The translations under genes were made by a program, and so were the position numbers. 64,000 nucleotides of DNA, from NCBI GenBank assembly GCA_026936325.1, contig JAPTHN010000043.1, positions 300,137 to 364,136 on the forward strand, read 5' to 3'. The notes beneath the pieces are model-generated. The model made no database searches. It was not told where the DNA came from and saw nothing but the letters and a program-made list of their open reading frames with translations. The DNA comes from Platynereis dumerilii (taxonomy: Eukaryota > Annelida > Polychaeta > Phyllodocida > Nereididae). Of this stretch, positions 42,305 to 51,159 are shown in pieces (position 1 is the first letter of the stretch; each line of letters opens with the position of its first letter).

Positions 42305-45300
42305 TTAAAATTGTAAAAAAAATGGCATCCAACCTAGCTGGATTACAACATATTTGACGACTCCCGAAAGTAGCATCTTTGACATATTTTTTCTGTGCTG
42401 TGATGGAAGATATTTGAAATGTGTCTCACCTTCTTCATGATTTTCTAGTTTTCTCCAACCAGGCAAGAGCCTACCAGCTCTTCTAAAAGGCTGCTGATTA
42501 CCAGAGCTTGCGTCTCTGTCAGAACGTTCAATCAACATTTCGTTTGAATCCGGCTCTTCTTTTAAAATGTTCTGTGCATAGTTCTTCTTTGGCTTAGACA
42601 AATTTAGATAGTTTTTTGAGGAAGAAACTTTTCCTTGTTGCCTTTGGTTTTCACTTTGTGCTGTCCCTTTAAAATGAGGCTGAATTCCACTATTCTGTTG
42701 CATTGAAAGTGTATCCGTATTCTGTTTTTCGCTACTGAATAAATTTCCTGTTGACCGTTTTGTTTCATGCTCCTTACTCCTGTAGGTTAGGTTGTCACCA
42801 ATTTTTGGAAGATTAAGCGATTCTATTCGTTGTATTTCGCTATTCTTTCCCGTCACAGTCTCAGTGTGAGCAGTTCCCTTATCATGATAATGAAGTTGAC
42901 TGCGCTTGTGTAATCCTGCTGTTTCCAAGTTCAGTTCCTGTTTGTAAACGTTTCCTGTTGACTGTCTTGTGTCACCCATCTTCCTAGAAGATTCACCAAT
43001 GTCGCTACTCGTTTCTTCAAACCTATTATCCTTTCCATATTTAGGTTCATTCACATATTGTACGGCTCCTGTCGACTTAATTTGTTCCGGAAAGTTTGAA
43101 AAACTCTTCGTGAAATCACCCATCTGTTGATGTTGAATTGCTATTTGTGCTAGATTTCCTGTTGTCCGTCTTGTTTCATGCTCCTTACTCCTGTAGGTTA
43201 GGTTGTCACCAATTTTTGGAAGATATAGCGGTATTGTTCTTTGTATTTCGCTATTCTTTCCTGTCACAGACTCATTCTGAACAGTTCCTGTATCTGGATG
43301 CTGAAGTTGACTGCGCTGGTGTAATCCTGCTGTTTGCAAGTTTAGTTGTTTCTGTTTGTAAACGTTTCCTGTTGACTGTCTTGTGTCACCCATCTTCCTA
43401 GAAGATTCACCAAGGTCGCTACTCGTTTCTTCAAACCTATGATCATTTCCATATTTAGGTTCATTCAAATATTGTATGGCTCCTGTCGACTTCATTTGCT
43501 CTGAAAAGTTTGAAAAACTCTTCGTGAAATCACCCATCTGTTGATGTTGAATTGCATTTTGTGCTAGATTTCCTGTTGTCCGTCTTGTTTCATGCTCCTT
43601 ACTCCTGTAGGTTAGGTTGTCACCAATTTTTGGAAGATTAAGCGATTCTATTCGTTGTATTTCGCTATTCTTTCCCGTCACAGTCTCAGTGTGAGCAGTT
43701 CCTTTATCAGGATGCTGAAGTTGACTGCGCTGGTGTAATCCTGCTGCTTCCAAGTTCAGTTCCTGTTTGTAATCGTTTCCTGTTGACTGTCTTGTGTCAC
43801 CCATCTTCCTAGAAGATTCACCAATGTCGCTACTCGTTTCTTCGAACCCATGATCATTTCCATATTTAGGTTCATTCAAATATTGTTCGGCTCCTGTCGA
43901 CTTCATCTGCACTGGAAAATTTGAAAAACTCTTCGTGAAATCACCCATCTGTTGATGTTGAATTGCTATTTGTGCTAGATTTCCTGTTGTCCGTCTTGTT
44001 TCATGCTCCTTACTCCTATAGGTTAGGTTGTCACCAAATTTCGGAAGATATAGCGGTGTTGTTCTTTGTATTTCGCTATTCTTTCCTGTCACAGTCTCAG
44101 TGTGAGCAGCTCCTGTATCTGGATGCTTAAGTTGACTGCGCTTGTGTAATTTGGCTGTTTGCAAGTTTAGTTGTTCCTGTTTGTAAACGTTTCCTGTTGA
44201 CTGTCTTGTGTCACCCATCTTCCTAGAAGATTCACCAAGGTCGCTACTCGTTTCTTCAAACCTATGATCATTTCCATATTTAGGTTCATTCAAATATTGT
44301 ATGGCTCCTGTCGACTTCATTTGCTTTGAAAAGTTTGAAAAACTCTTCGTGAAATCACCCATCTGTTGATGTTGAATTGCTATTTGTGCTAGATTTCCTG
44401 TTGTCCGTCTTGTTTCATGCTCCTTACTCCTATAGGTTAGGTTGTCACCAATTTTTGGAAGATTAAGCGATTCTATTCTTTGTATTTTGCTATTCTTCCC
44501 TGTCACAGGTTCAGTGTGAGCAGTTCCTTTATCGGGATGCTGAAGTTGACTCAGCTGGTGTAATCCTGCTGTTTGCAAGTTTAGTTGTTCCTGTTTGTAA
44601 ACGTTTACTGTTGGCTTTGCATAGTTCTTCTTGGGCTGAGACAAATTGAGATAGTTTTTTGGCGAAGAAGCCTTTCCTAGTTGCCTTTGGTTTTCACTTT
44701 GCTCTGTCCCTTTAAAATTAGGCTGAATTCCACTATTCTGTTGCATTGAAAGTGTATCCATATTCTGTTTTTCGCTACTAAATAAATTTCCTGTTGGCCG
44801 TTTTGTTTCATGCTCCTTACTCCTGTAGGTTAGGTTGTCACCAATTTTTGGAAGATTAAGCGATTCTATTCGTTGTATTTCGCTATTCTTTCCCGTCACA
44901 GTCTCAGTGTGAGCAGTTCCTTTATCATGATAATGAAGTTGACTGCGCTTGTGTAATCCTGCTGTTTCCAAGTTCAGTTCCTGTTTGTAAACGCTTCCTG
45001 TTGACTGTCTTGTGTCACCCATCTTCCTAGAAGATTCACCAATGTCGCTGCTCGTTTCTTCAAAACCATGATCATTTCCATATTTAGGTTCATTGAAATA
45101 TTGTACGGCTCCTGTCGACTTAATTTGCTCTGGAAAATTTGAAAAACTCTTCGTGAAATCACCCATCTGTTGATGTTGAATTGCTATTTGTGCTAGATTT
45201 CCTGTTGTCCGTCTTGTTTCATGCTCCTTACTCCTATAGGTTAGGTTGTCACCAAATTTTTGAAGATATAGCGGTGTTGTTCTTTGTATTTCGCTATTCT

Positions 45301-48160
45301 TTCCTGTCACAGTCTCAGTGTGAGCAGTTTCTGTATCTGGATGCTTAAGTTGACTGCGCTTGTGTAATCTGGCTGTTTGCAAGTTTAGTTGTTCCTGTTT
45401 GTAAACGTTTCCTGTTGACTGTCTTGTGTCACCCATCTTCCTAGAAGATTCACCAATGTCGCTGCTCGTTTCTTCAAACCTATTATCATTTCCATATTTA
45501 GGTTCATTCAAATATTGTACGGCTCCTGTCGACTTCATTTGTTCCGGAAAGTTTGAAAAACTCTTCGTGAAATCACCCATCTGTTGATGTTGAATTGCTA
45601 TTTGTGCTAGATTTCCTGTTGTCCGTCTTGTTTCATGCTCCTTACTCCTATAGGTTAGGTTGTCACCAAATTTCGGAAGATATAGCGGTGTTGTTTTTTG
45701 TATTTCGCTATTCTTTCCTGTAACAGTCTCAGTGTGAGCAGTTCCTGTATCTGAATGTTTAAGTTGACAGCGCTTGTGTAATCCTGCTGTTTGCAAGTTT
45801 AGTTGTTCCTGTTTGTAAACGTTTCCTGTTGACTGTCTTGTGTCACCCATCTTCCTAGAAGATTCACCAAGGTCGCTACTCGTTTCTTCAAACCTATTAT
45901 CATTTCCATATTTAGGTTCATTCAAATATTGTATGGCTCCTGTCGACTTCATTTGCTCTGAAAAGTTTGAAAAACTCTTCGTGAAATCACCCATCTGTTG
46001 ATGTTGAATTGCTATTTGTGCTAGATTTCCTGTTGTCCGTCTTGTTTCATGCTCCTTACTCCTATAGGTTAGGTTGTCACCAATTTTTGGAAGATTAAGC
46101 GATTCTATTCTTTGTATTTTGCTATTCTTCCCTGTCACAGGTTCAGTGTGAGCAGTTCCTTTATCGGGATGCTGAAGTTGACTCAGCTGGTGTAATCCTG
46201 CTGTTTGCAAGTTTAGTTGTTCCTGTTTGTAAACGTTTACTGTTGGCTTTGCATAGTTCTTCTTGGGCTTAGACAAATTTAGATAGTTTTTTGGCGAAGA
46301 AGCCTTTCCTAGTTGCCTTTGGTTTTCACTTTGCTCTGTCCCTTTAAAATTAGGCTGAATTCCACTATTCTGTTGCATTGAAAGTGTATCCATATTCTGT
46401 TCTTCGCTACTGAATAAATTTCCTATTGGCCGTTTTGTTTCATGCTCCTTACTCCTGTAGGTTAGGTTGTCACCAATTTTTGGAAGATTAAGCGATTCTA
46501 TTCGTTGTATTTTGCTATTCTTCCCTGTCACAGACTCATTGTGAGCAGTTCCTGTATCTGGATGCTGAAGTTGACTGCGCTGGTGTAATCCTGCTGTTTG
46601 CAAGTTTAGTTGTTCCTGTTTGTAAACGTTTCCTGTTGACTGTATTGTGTCACCCATCTTCCTAGAAGATTCACCAATGTCGCTACTCGTTTCTTTGAAC
46701 CCATGATCATTTCCATATTTAGGTTCATTCAAATATTGTATGGCTCCTGTCAACTTCATTTGCTGTGGAAAATTTGAAAAACTCTTCGTGAAATCACCCA
46801 TCTGTTGATGTTGAATTGCTATTTGTGCTAGATTTCCTGTTGTCCGTCTTGTTTCATGCTCCTTACTCCTATAGGTTAGGTTGTCACCAATTTTTGGAAG
46901 ATTAAGCGATTCTATTCGTTGTATTTTGCTATTCTTCCCTGTCACAGACTCATTCTGAACAGTTCCTGTATCTGGATGCTGAAGTTGACTGCGCTGGTGT
47001 AATCCTGCTGTTTGCAAGTTTAGTTGTTCCTGTTTGTAAACGTTTCCTGTTGACTGTCTTGTGTCACCCATCTTCCTAGAAGATTCACCAATGTTGCTAC
47101 TCGTTTCTTCAAACCTATTATCATTTCCATATTTAGGTTCATTCAAATATTGTAAAGCTCCTGTCGACTTAATTTGTTCCGGAAAGTTTGAAAAACTCTT
47201 CGTGAAATCACCCATCTGTTGATGTTGAATTGCTATTTGTGCTAGATTTCCTGTTGTCCGTCTTGTTTCATGCTCCTTATTCCTATAGGTTAGGTTGTCA
47301 CCAAATTTTGGAAGATATAGCGGTATTGTTCTTTGTATTTCGCTTTTCTTTCCTGTCACAGTGTCAGTATGAGCAGTTCCTTTATCAGGATGCTGAAGTT
47401 GACTGCGCTGGTGTAATCCTGCCGTTTCCAAGTTCAGTTCCTGTTTGTAAATGTTTCCTGATGGCTTTGCATAGTTCTTCTTGGGTTTGGACAAATTTAG
47501 ATAGATTTTTGGGGAAGAAGCCTTTCCTAGTTGCCTTTGGTTTTCACTTTGCGCTGCCCCTTTAAAATGAGGCTGAATTTCACTATTCTGTTGCATTAAA
47601 AGTGTATCCATATTCCGTTTTTCGCTACTGAATAAATTTCCTGTGGGCCATCTTGTTTCATGCTCCTGTTCTTTATTTAAAATGGAGCCTGTTAGTTTCA
47701 TTTCTTCACAAATCGTATGAGCAGTTTGTTTAGTACCTTTTCCTTCCAACCAAGGAAGATTTCCATATCTCTGTTTCATGGAATTGTGTAGGCAAACTGA
47801 CTCTCTCATTTCTGGTGCAGCCTTAACAGGGTTGACTCTTTCATGTACACTCTGATTTTGGTGAGATTCTTTTGAAAATTTCTCGAGCAACTTCTTCGTA
47901 TTACCACCTTTCGGGAGATGTTCATCATCCAAATATTTCAAAGTTTGATCTGTAAAGTAATTTTTCATCAGTATCGTGTCTTGCGGCTGACGTTGATAAG
48001 GACTACTCTTTCCCATTATGGGGTGCGTACTTTGTGACGTGAAACTATATTCAGGCAAGCCCAACACAGGATCGGCTGTTCTAAGAGCATCGTGATTTCT
48101 TTTGCTGTTATCGTAATTACTCGTCATTTTATCTTCAGCGAAATCTAAATTGTTGTTCAT
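42305..48160 (-). CDS. Giant single-exon repeat protein, 1,951 aa, unknown function
   Basis: I do not recognise this protein. One frame stays open for 5.86 kb on the minus strand. Residues 1-165 are unique and polar. Then come 12 tandem units sharing a core (VYKQEQLNLQTAGLHQ...GDNLTYRSKEHETRRTTGN), each followed by module A (starts LAQIAIQHQQMGDFTKSFSNF, ends SSRKMGDTRQSTGN; unit 138 aa / 414 bp) or module B (starts LFSSEKQNMDTLSMQQNSG, ends LSKPKKNYAKP; unit ~132 aa). The order is B-A2-B-A3-B-A4-B. The sequence is rich in Q, N, S, T, K and E. The repeats have one cysteine and no tryptophan; there is no signal peptide or membrane segment, so a disordered intracellular protein is likely. The C-terminal ~90 residues are unique (KEEPDSNEMLIERSDRD, GRLLPGWRKLENHEEG). 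No stop interrupts ~30 kinds of diverged sub-blocks, which argues for selection on coding. A splice donor near 42429 may replace the last ~40 codons. Confidence 0.75.
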   Translation of the reverse strand: MNNNLDFAEDKMTSNYDNSKRNHDALRTADPVLGLPEYSFTSQSTHPIMGKSSPYQRQPQDTILMKNYFTDQTLKYLDDEHLPKGGNTKKLLEKFSKESHQNQSVHERVNPVKAAPEMRESVCLHNSMKQRYGNLPWLEGKGTKQTAHTICEEMKLTGSILNKEQEHETRWPTGNLFSSEKRNMDTLLMQQNSEIQPHFKGAAQSENQRQLGKASSPKIYLNLSKPKKNYAKPSGNIYKQELNLETAGLHQRSQLQHPDKGTAHTDTVTGKKSEIQRTIPLYLPKFGDNLTYRNKEHETRRTTGNLAQIAIQHQQMGDFTKSFSNFPEQIKSTGALQYLNEPKYGNDNRFEETSSNIGESSRKMGDTRQSTGNVYKQEQLNLQTAGLHQRSQLQHPDTGTVQNESVTGKNSKIQRIESLNLPKIGDNLTYRSKEHETRRTTGNLAQIAIQHQQMGDFTKSFSNFPQQMKLTGAIQYLNEPKYGNDHGFKETSSDIGESSRKMGDTIQSTGNVYKQEQLNLQTAGLHQRSQLQHPDTGTAHNESVTGKNSKIQRIESLNLPKIGDNLTYRSKEHETKRPIGNLFSSEEQNMDTLSMQQNSGIQPNFKGTEQSENQRQLGKASSPKNYLNLSKPKKNYAKPTVNVYKQEQLNLQTAGLHQLSQLQHPDKGTAHTEPVTGKNSKIQRIESLNLPKIGDNLTYRSKEHETRRTTGNLAQIAIQHQQMGDFTKSFSNFSEQMKSTGAIQYLNEPKYGNDNRFEETSSDLGESSRKMGDTRQSTGNVYKQEQLNLQTAGLHKRCQLKHSDTGTAHTETVTGKNSEIQKTTPLYLPKFGDNLTYRSKEHETRRTTGNLAQIAIQHQQMGDFTKSFSNFPEQMKSTGAVQYLNEPKYGNDNRFEETSSDIGESSRKMGDTRQSTGNVYKQEQLNLQTARLHKRSQLKHPDTETAHTETVTGKNSEIQRTTPLYLQKFGDNLTYRSKEHETRRTTGNLAQIAIQHQQMGDFTKSFSNFPEQIKSTGAVQYFNEPKYGNDHGFEETSSDIGESSRKMGDTRQSTGSVYKQELNLETAGLHKRSQLHYHDKGTAHTETVTGKNSEIQRIESLNLPKIGDNLTYRSKEHETKRPTGNLFSSEKQNMDTLSMQQNSGIQPNFKGTEQSENQRQLGKASSPKNYLNLSQPKKNYAKPTVNVYKQEQLNLQTAGLHQLSQLQHPDKGTAHTEPVTGKNSKIQRIESLNLPKIGDNLTYRSKEHETRRTTGNLAQIAIQHQQMGDFTKSFSNFSKQMKSTGAIQYLNEPKYGNDHRFEETSSDLGESSRKMGDTRQSTGNVYKQEQLNLQTAKLHKRSQLKHPDTGAAHTETVTGKNSEIQRTTPLYLPKFGDNLTYRSKEHETRRTTGNLAQIAIQHQQMGDFTKSFSNFPVQMKSTGAEQYLNEPKYGNDHGFEETSSDIGESSRKMGDTRQSTGNDYKQELNLEAAGLHQRSQLQHPDKGTAHTETVTGKNSEIQRIESLNLPKIGDNLTYRSKEHETRRTTGNLAQNAIQHQQMGDFTKSFSNFSEQMKSTGAIQYLNEPKYGNDHRFEETSSDLGESSRKMGDTRQSTGNVYKQKQLNLQTAGLHQRSQLQHPDTGTVQNESVTGKNSEIQRTIPLYLPKIGDNLTYRSKEHETRRTTGNLAQIAIQHQQMGDFTKSFSNFPEQIKSTGAVQYVNEPKYGKDNRFEETSSDIGESSRKMGDTRQSTGNVYKQELNLETAGLHKRSQLHYHDKGTAHTETVTGKNSEIQRIESLNLPKIGDNLTYRSKEHETKRSTGNLFSSEKQNTDTLSMQQNSGIQPHFKGTAQSENQRQQGKVSSSKNYLNLSKPKKNYAQNILKEEPDSNEMLIERSDRDASSGNQQPFRRAGRLLPGWRKLENHEEGETHFKYLPSQHRKNMSKMLLSGVVKYVVIQLGWMPFFLQF
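42421..42437 (-). other. Candidate 5' splice site inside the giant frame
   Basis: The minus strand reads GAAGAAG|GTGAGACAC with the GT at 42429-42428, a near-consensus donor. Using it would end the exon after LENHEEG and remove the final, unusually hydrophobic residues (VVKYVVIQLGWMPFFLQF), which look like intron read-through. Confidence 0.45.
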
Positions 48161-48162
48161 CT

Positions 48163-48290
48163 TCTTGATAAAGAGTAGTGTGGCTTATTTTTCAGCCAAT
48201 TCAAACCATTACCGCTTTGGTTCTACGTTTAGAACAGTTTGTTACAAATAGTTCATCCCACATTTCTCCTCCTGAAAATAAAAAACATTG
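48163..48290 (-). other. Candidate 3' splice sites upstream of the giant frame
   Basis: The minus strand has TTTTTTATTTTCAG|GAGGAG (exon would start at 48271) and, nearer the ATG, CTCTTTATCAAG|AAGATG. Either would make 42305-48160 an internal or second exon. A short upstream frame beginning ATGTGGGATGAAC lies in the intervening leader. Confidence 0.35.
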
Positions 48291-48442
48291 GTATCATCAA
48301 CTTGTTGTTTTTGTAACAGAACTTGAAGTTTAAATACAGTAATTGGCGCAAACTTTGGTGCCATAGCTCCAACCTGGTCAGTGGTCACCCATGACAGCAT
48401 TTGTGCCAATAACATGTGGCATGGCACCTTTGTGACATTGTA

Positions 48443-49317
48443 GGGGAGAGCGGGGTATAGTGAGACGGCAGGCACAGTGAGACAGTGGCTGTAGCGTCAA
48501 AGTGGTACTGTTTACAGAACAACCATCTTTTATGTTGAACAAAAATTACAAAATTGAAAGGTAAACCTGTATCCGGAAAATTTTCACAGCATTGGTCAAG
48601 TGAAATTTCAAATTTTTGGTTTTTAGCCTAGAAAAGTAAATAACGTAGCCAAATGACTCTTTGTTCTGATGCCTAAGCAGTACGAGTTAATCCAAATCAA
48701 TCACCAGGGATTCAAACTATGGCATTTTGACTTATTTTAATATGCTGGCAATCCGCGATTTAGGCATGTTTCTCAACAGAATTTTCAAATTTATTAAAGA
48801 ATGCTGTGCGGGGCACAGTGAGACAGGGCACAGAGAGACACCACAGAATAGACTCAAAACACCTTGAATGCAAGGTGTAACTCATAATTCATAATTGAAA
48901 AAGATATGCCTGTCATGGACCTCTTGATATGAATTTGTCATACTTGCACAAAAAAGGACCAAGAAACTCACCTCGACAACTTTTCTTTTTGGAATATATC
49001 AGTTTTCATAATAACCATTGATAAAGTTATTCTGCATGCCTGGAGGGTTCGCAGTTGTGGTAGCCAATTCACCGTCTCACTTTGCCCCGCCTGCTGTCTC
49101 ACTGTGCCCCGCCCATGGGGCACAGTGAGACAAATATCCGGCATAGACTTACCATGATGTATCTCCAACCCTGCAATAGTTGGGACCCCGAAATTGCCGG
49201 ACAATATACCCAACTTCATCATCTACAATGTGGATCTAAATTGGTTTTACTGTAAACTGCCAACATTTTGCTACACTTGAAAACTAAAAAAGTGTCTCAC
49301 TGTGCCCCGCTCTCCCC
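48443..49317. mobile_element. GGGGAGA-ended MITE, copy 2
   Basis: Begins GGGGAGAGCGGGG and ends with the exact inverse CCCCGCTCTCCCC; TA at 48441-48442 and 49318-49319. The interior repeats GGCACAGTGAGACA words in both orientations, including a perfect hairpin at 49095-49132. Non-coding. It lies just upstream of the giant-exon gene. Copy 1 (17437-18169) shares the ends but has a much-diverged interior. Confidence 0.85.
49095..49132. repeat. Perfect 16-bp-arm hairpin
   Basis: TGTCTCACTGTGCCCC (49095-49110), six-base loop GCCCAT, then its exact complement (49117-49132). It lies inside the MITE and is built from the same word as the MITE's subterminal repeats. Confidence 0.95.
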
Positions 49318-49319
49318 TA

Positions 49320-50054
49320 CAAGTCATTATTATCTTCCAGAAAGTATGTAGAAAGTGATTTTCTTCTTGCACTGTGAAAGTGTGACATCATATGGCAGTT
49401 CCCATAAGTTAGCTTTGAAATTAAGGTGTTCCATGTGAGGTCACAGGTTGTAACAGGAAGTGTAATTTCAAAAGTAATATCTACACTCATAGCCTAGATG
49501 GCTTTAAATTGTATGTGAAAAACGATTTTATTCAATCTTATCAGGCAAAGTGTATGATTCAAAACTGTTATATTTGTGGTCATTAGTGCCTCCACTGCCT
49601 CCACTGCCTCCAGGTGATTCTCCTCCTTCATTTTGCAATTACCAAAACTATCAAACGTGTGCTGGCATCCCTTGTGTCTAGTCGATTTCAATTTCAATTC
49701 TTTCTTTTTTGTGATATCAATGGTTTAATTTTCCTTTTTTATTCTGTTTAGATTGACATATATGATATTATTATATTTTGTATTTTGATATTTTGGGTGG
49801 CCTCTCTGCAGCGACTCTTGTCTTTGAGAGGTCTCCTGTACCCCTTTATTTAAGAAATGTGTAATATTAATGAGATGTTACTTAACTATTTTGGGAAATA
49901 AATTAATCTGAGTCTGAGTCTGCGTCTGAGTCTGAGTCTGTTTAGCCAATCATGGCTCACTCTGCATGGGATGTCATGTCAAATCTGTGAGGTGGTATAC
50001 CACACACACATGAATTAATGTTATATGTGTAAAAATGAAACACCAAGTCTTTGC
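49320..50054. mobile_element. Intergenic DNA ending in a LINE-type 3' tail
   Basis: The only supported feature is at about 49740-49945: GGGAAATAAATTAATCTGAG followed by about eight CTGAGT units, the 3' end style of CR1/Rex-type LINEs. The preceding CCTCTCTGCAGCGACTC is a plausible 3' UTR. No RT coding remains. A triple CTCCACTGC run lies at 49590-49610. Confidence 0.5.
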
Positions 50055-50262
50055 CAGCAGGGGCTTATCCAGAAATAGCCTGGGGGCACAACATATGGTG
50101 AAAATACAATACTCTGAAACATTTCCTATCTCTTCCAAGTTAATCTTTGGCCTGAGGGGGGATGTCCCTCACATTGGCATAATTTTCAAAATAAAATGGC
50201 GGGGCATTGACAACTATTTAAAATTTTTTGCATGGGCACAGCAGAGTTTCGCAAGCTATGAA
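50055..50262 (+). repeat. Fragment of the CAGGGGCGTATC family
   Basis: CAGGGGCTTATCCAGAAATAG with GGCCTGAGGGGGGATG downstream parallels 7149-7275 (CAGGGGCGTATCTAGAAATGG, GAGCCTGAGGGGAGCCC). Only one end is present, so it is a truncated copy abutting the Helentron-like element. Confidence 0.5.
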
Positions 50263-51159
50263 TTTTTACCTTCAGCGAACGAAGTTCGTAGAAGGAACGA
50301 AGTTCGTAGAGGGTATTGTTATCACTTTGGTCAAAAGTTGTCCGTCCACCAGGCGGGCGTCCGGGCGGTCGGGAGGTCGGGCGGTCGGGCGTCCGGGGGG
50401 CGGGCGGATAGATAGTTTCCGGGCCAGTACTCAGCCCCCACTGAATGTATATGGATGAAATTTGGTACACGTGTAGCTTATATGGACTAGTTGTGCCCTT
50501 TGATGGTTTGATTGATGGAACTTTTGTAATTTTTTGAAATATTGAGCTAAATATAAAAAGATTATTTTTTTCGTTTCCGGACTAGGACTCAGCCCGTATT
50601 GCATGCACACGGATGAAATTAGGTACACAAGTAGCCTGTATGGTGTAGTTGTGCCTTTTGATGGTCTCATGGATGGATATTTTGTACTTTTTCAAATATT
50701 GAGAAAAATATAAAAGAATTTTTTTTTTTCATTTCCGGGCTAGAACTCAGCCTCTAATACATGTACATGGATGAAATTTTTTACACATGTAGCCTATACA
50801 GCCTAGTTGTGCCTTTTCATGGTCTGATTGATTGATATTCCGTACTTTTTGGAATATTAAGAAAAATTTATTTAAAATTCTTTTCTTGCATTTCGGACCA
50901 AAACTTGGCCACAATTGCATGTACATGGATGAAATGTGTTACACATATCACCTATATGATTAATTTGTGCCTTTTGTGGGTGTGATTCATGGATATTCTA
51001 TACATCTTGAAATATTGACAAAAAAATATTTAAATTATTATTTTTTGTTTCCAGGCCAAAACTTGGCCATCATTGCATGTAGATGAAATTGTATATATAT
51101 CACCTATATAATACATTAGTGCCTTTAGTTCGTCTGCTTGATTATTATTCTTAAGGTCT

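Noticed and set aside
42480-42560. WW or methyl-CpG-binding domain at LLPGWRKLENHEEG
   Set aside because: Only the first few residues resemble such domains and the putative donor cuts it; not enough to name a domain.
43138-47565. Plus-strand frames of 87 and 111 residues inside the giant repeat region
   Set aside because: They are antisense frames that open in only a few of the units, unlike the minus-strand frame, which is open in all.
42305-48160. Giant frame as part of the neighbouring Polinton or another mobile element
   Set aside because: No similarity to Polinton proteins, no termini or target duplications seen around it, and codons remain intact while the adjacent Polinton is heavily broken.
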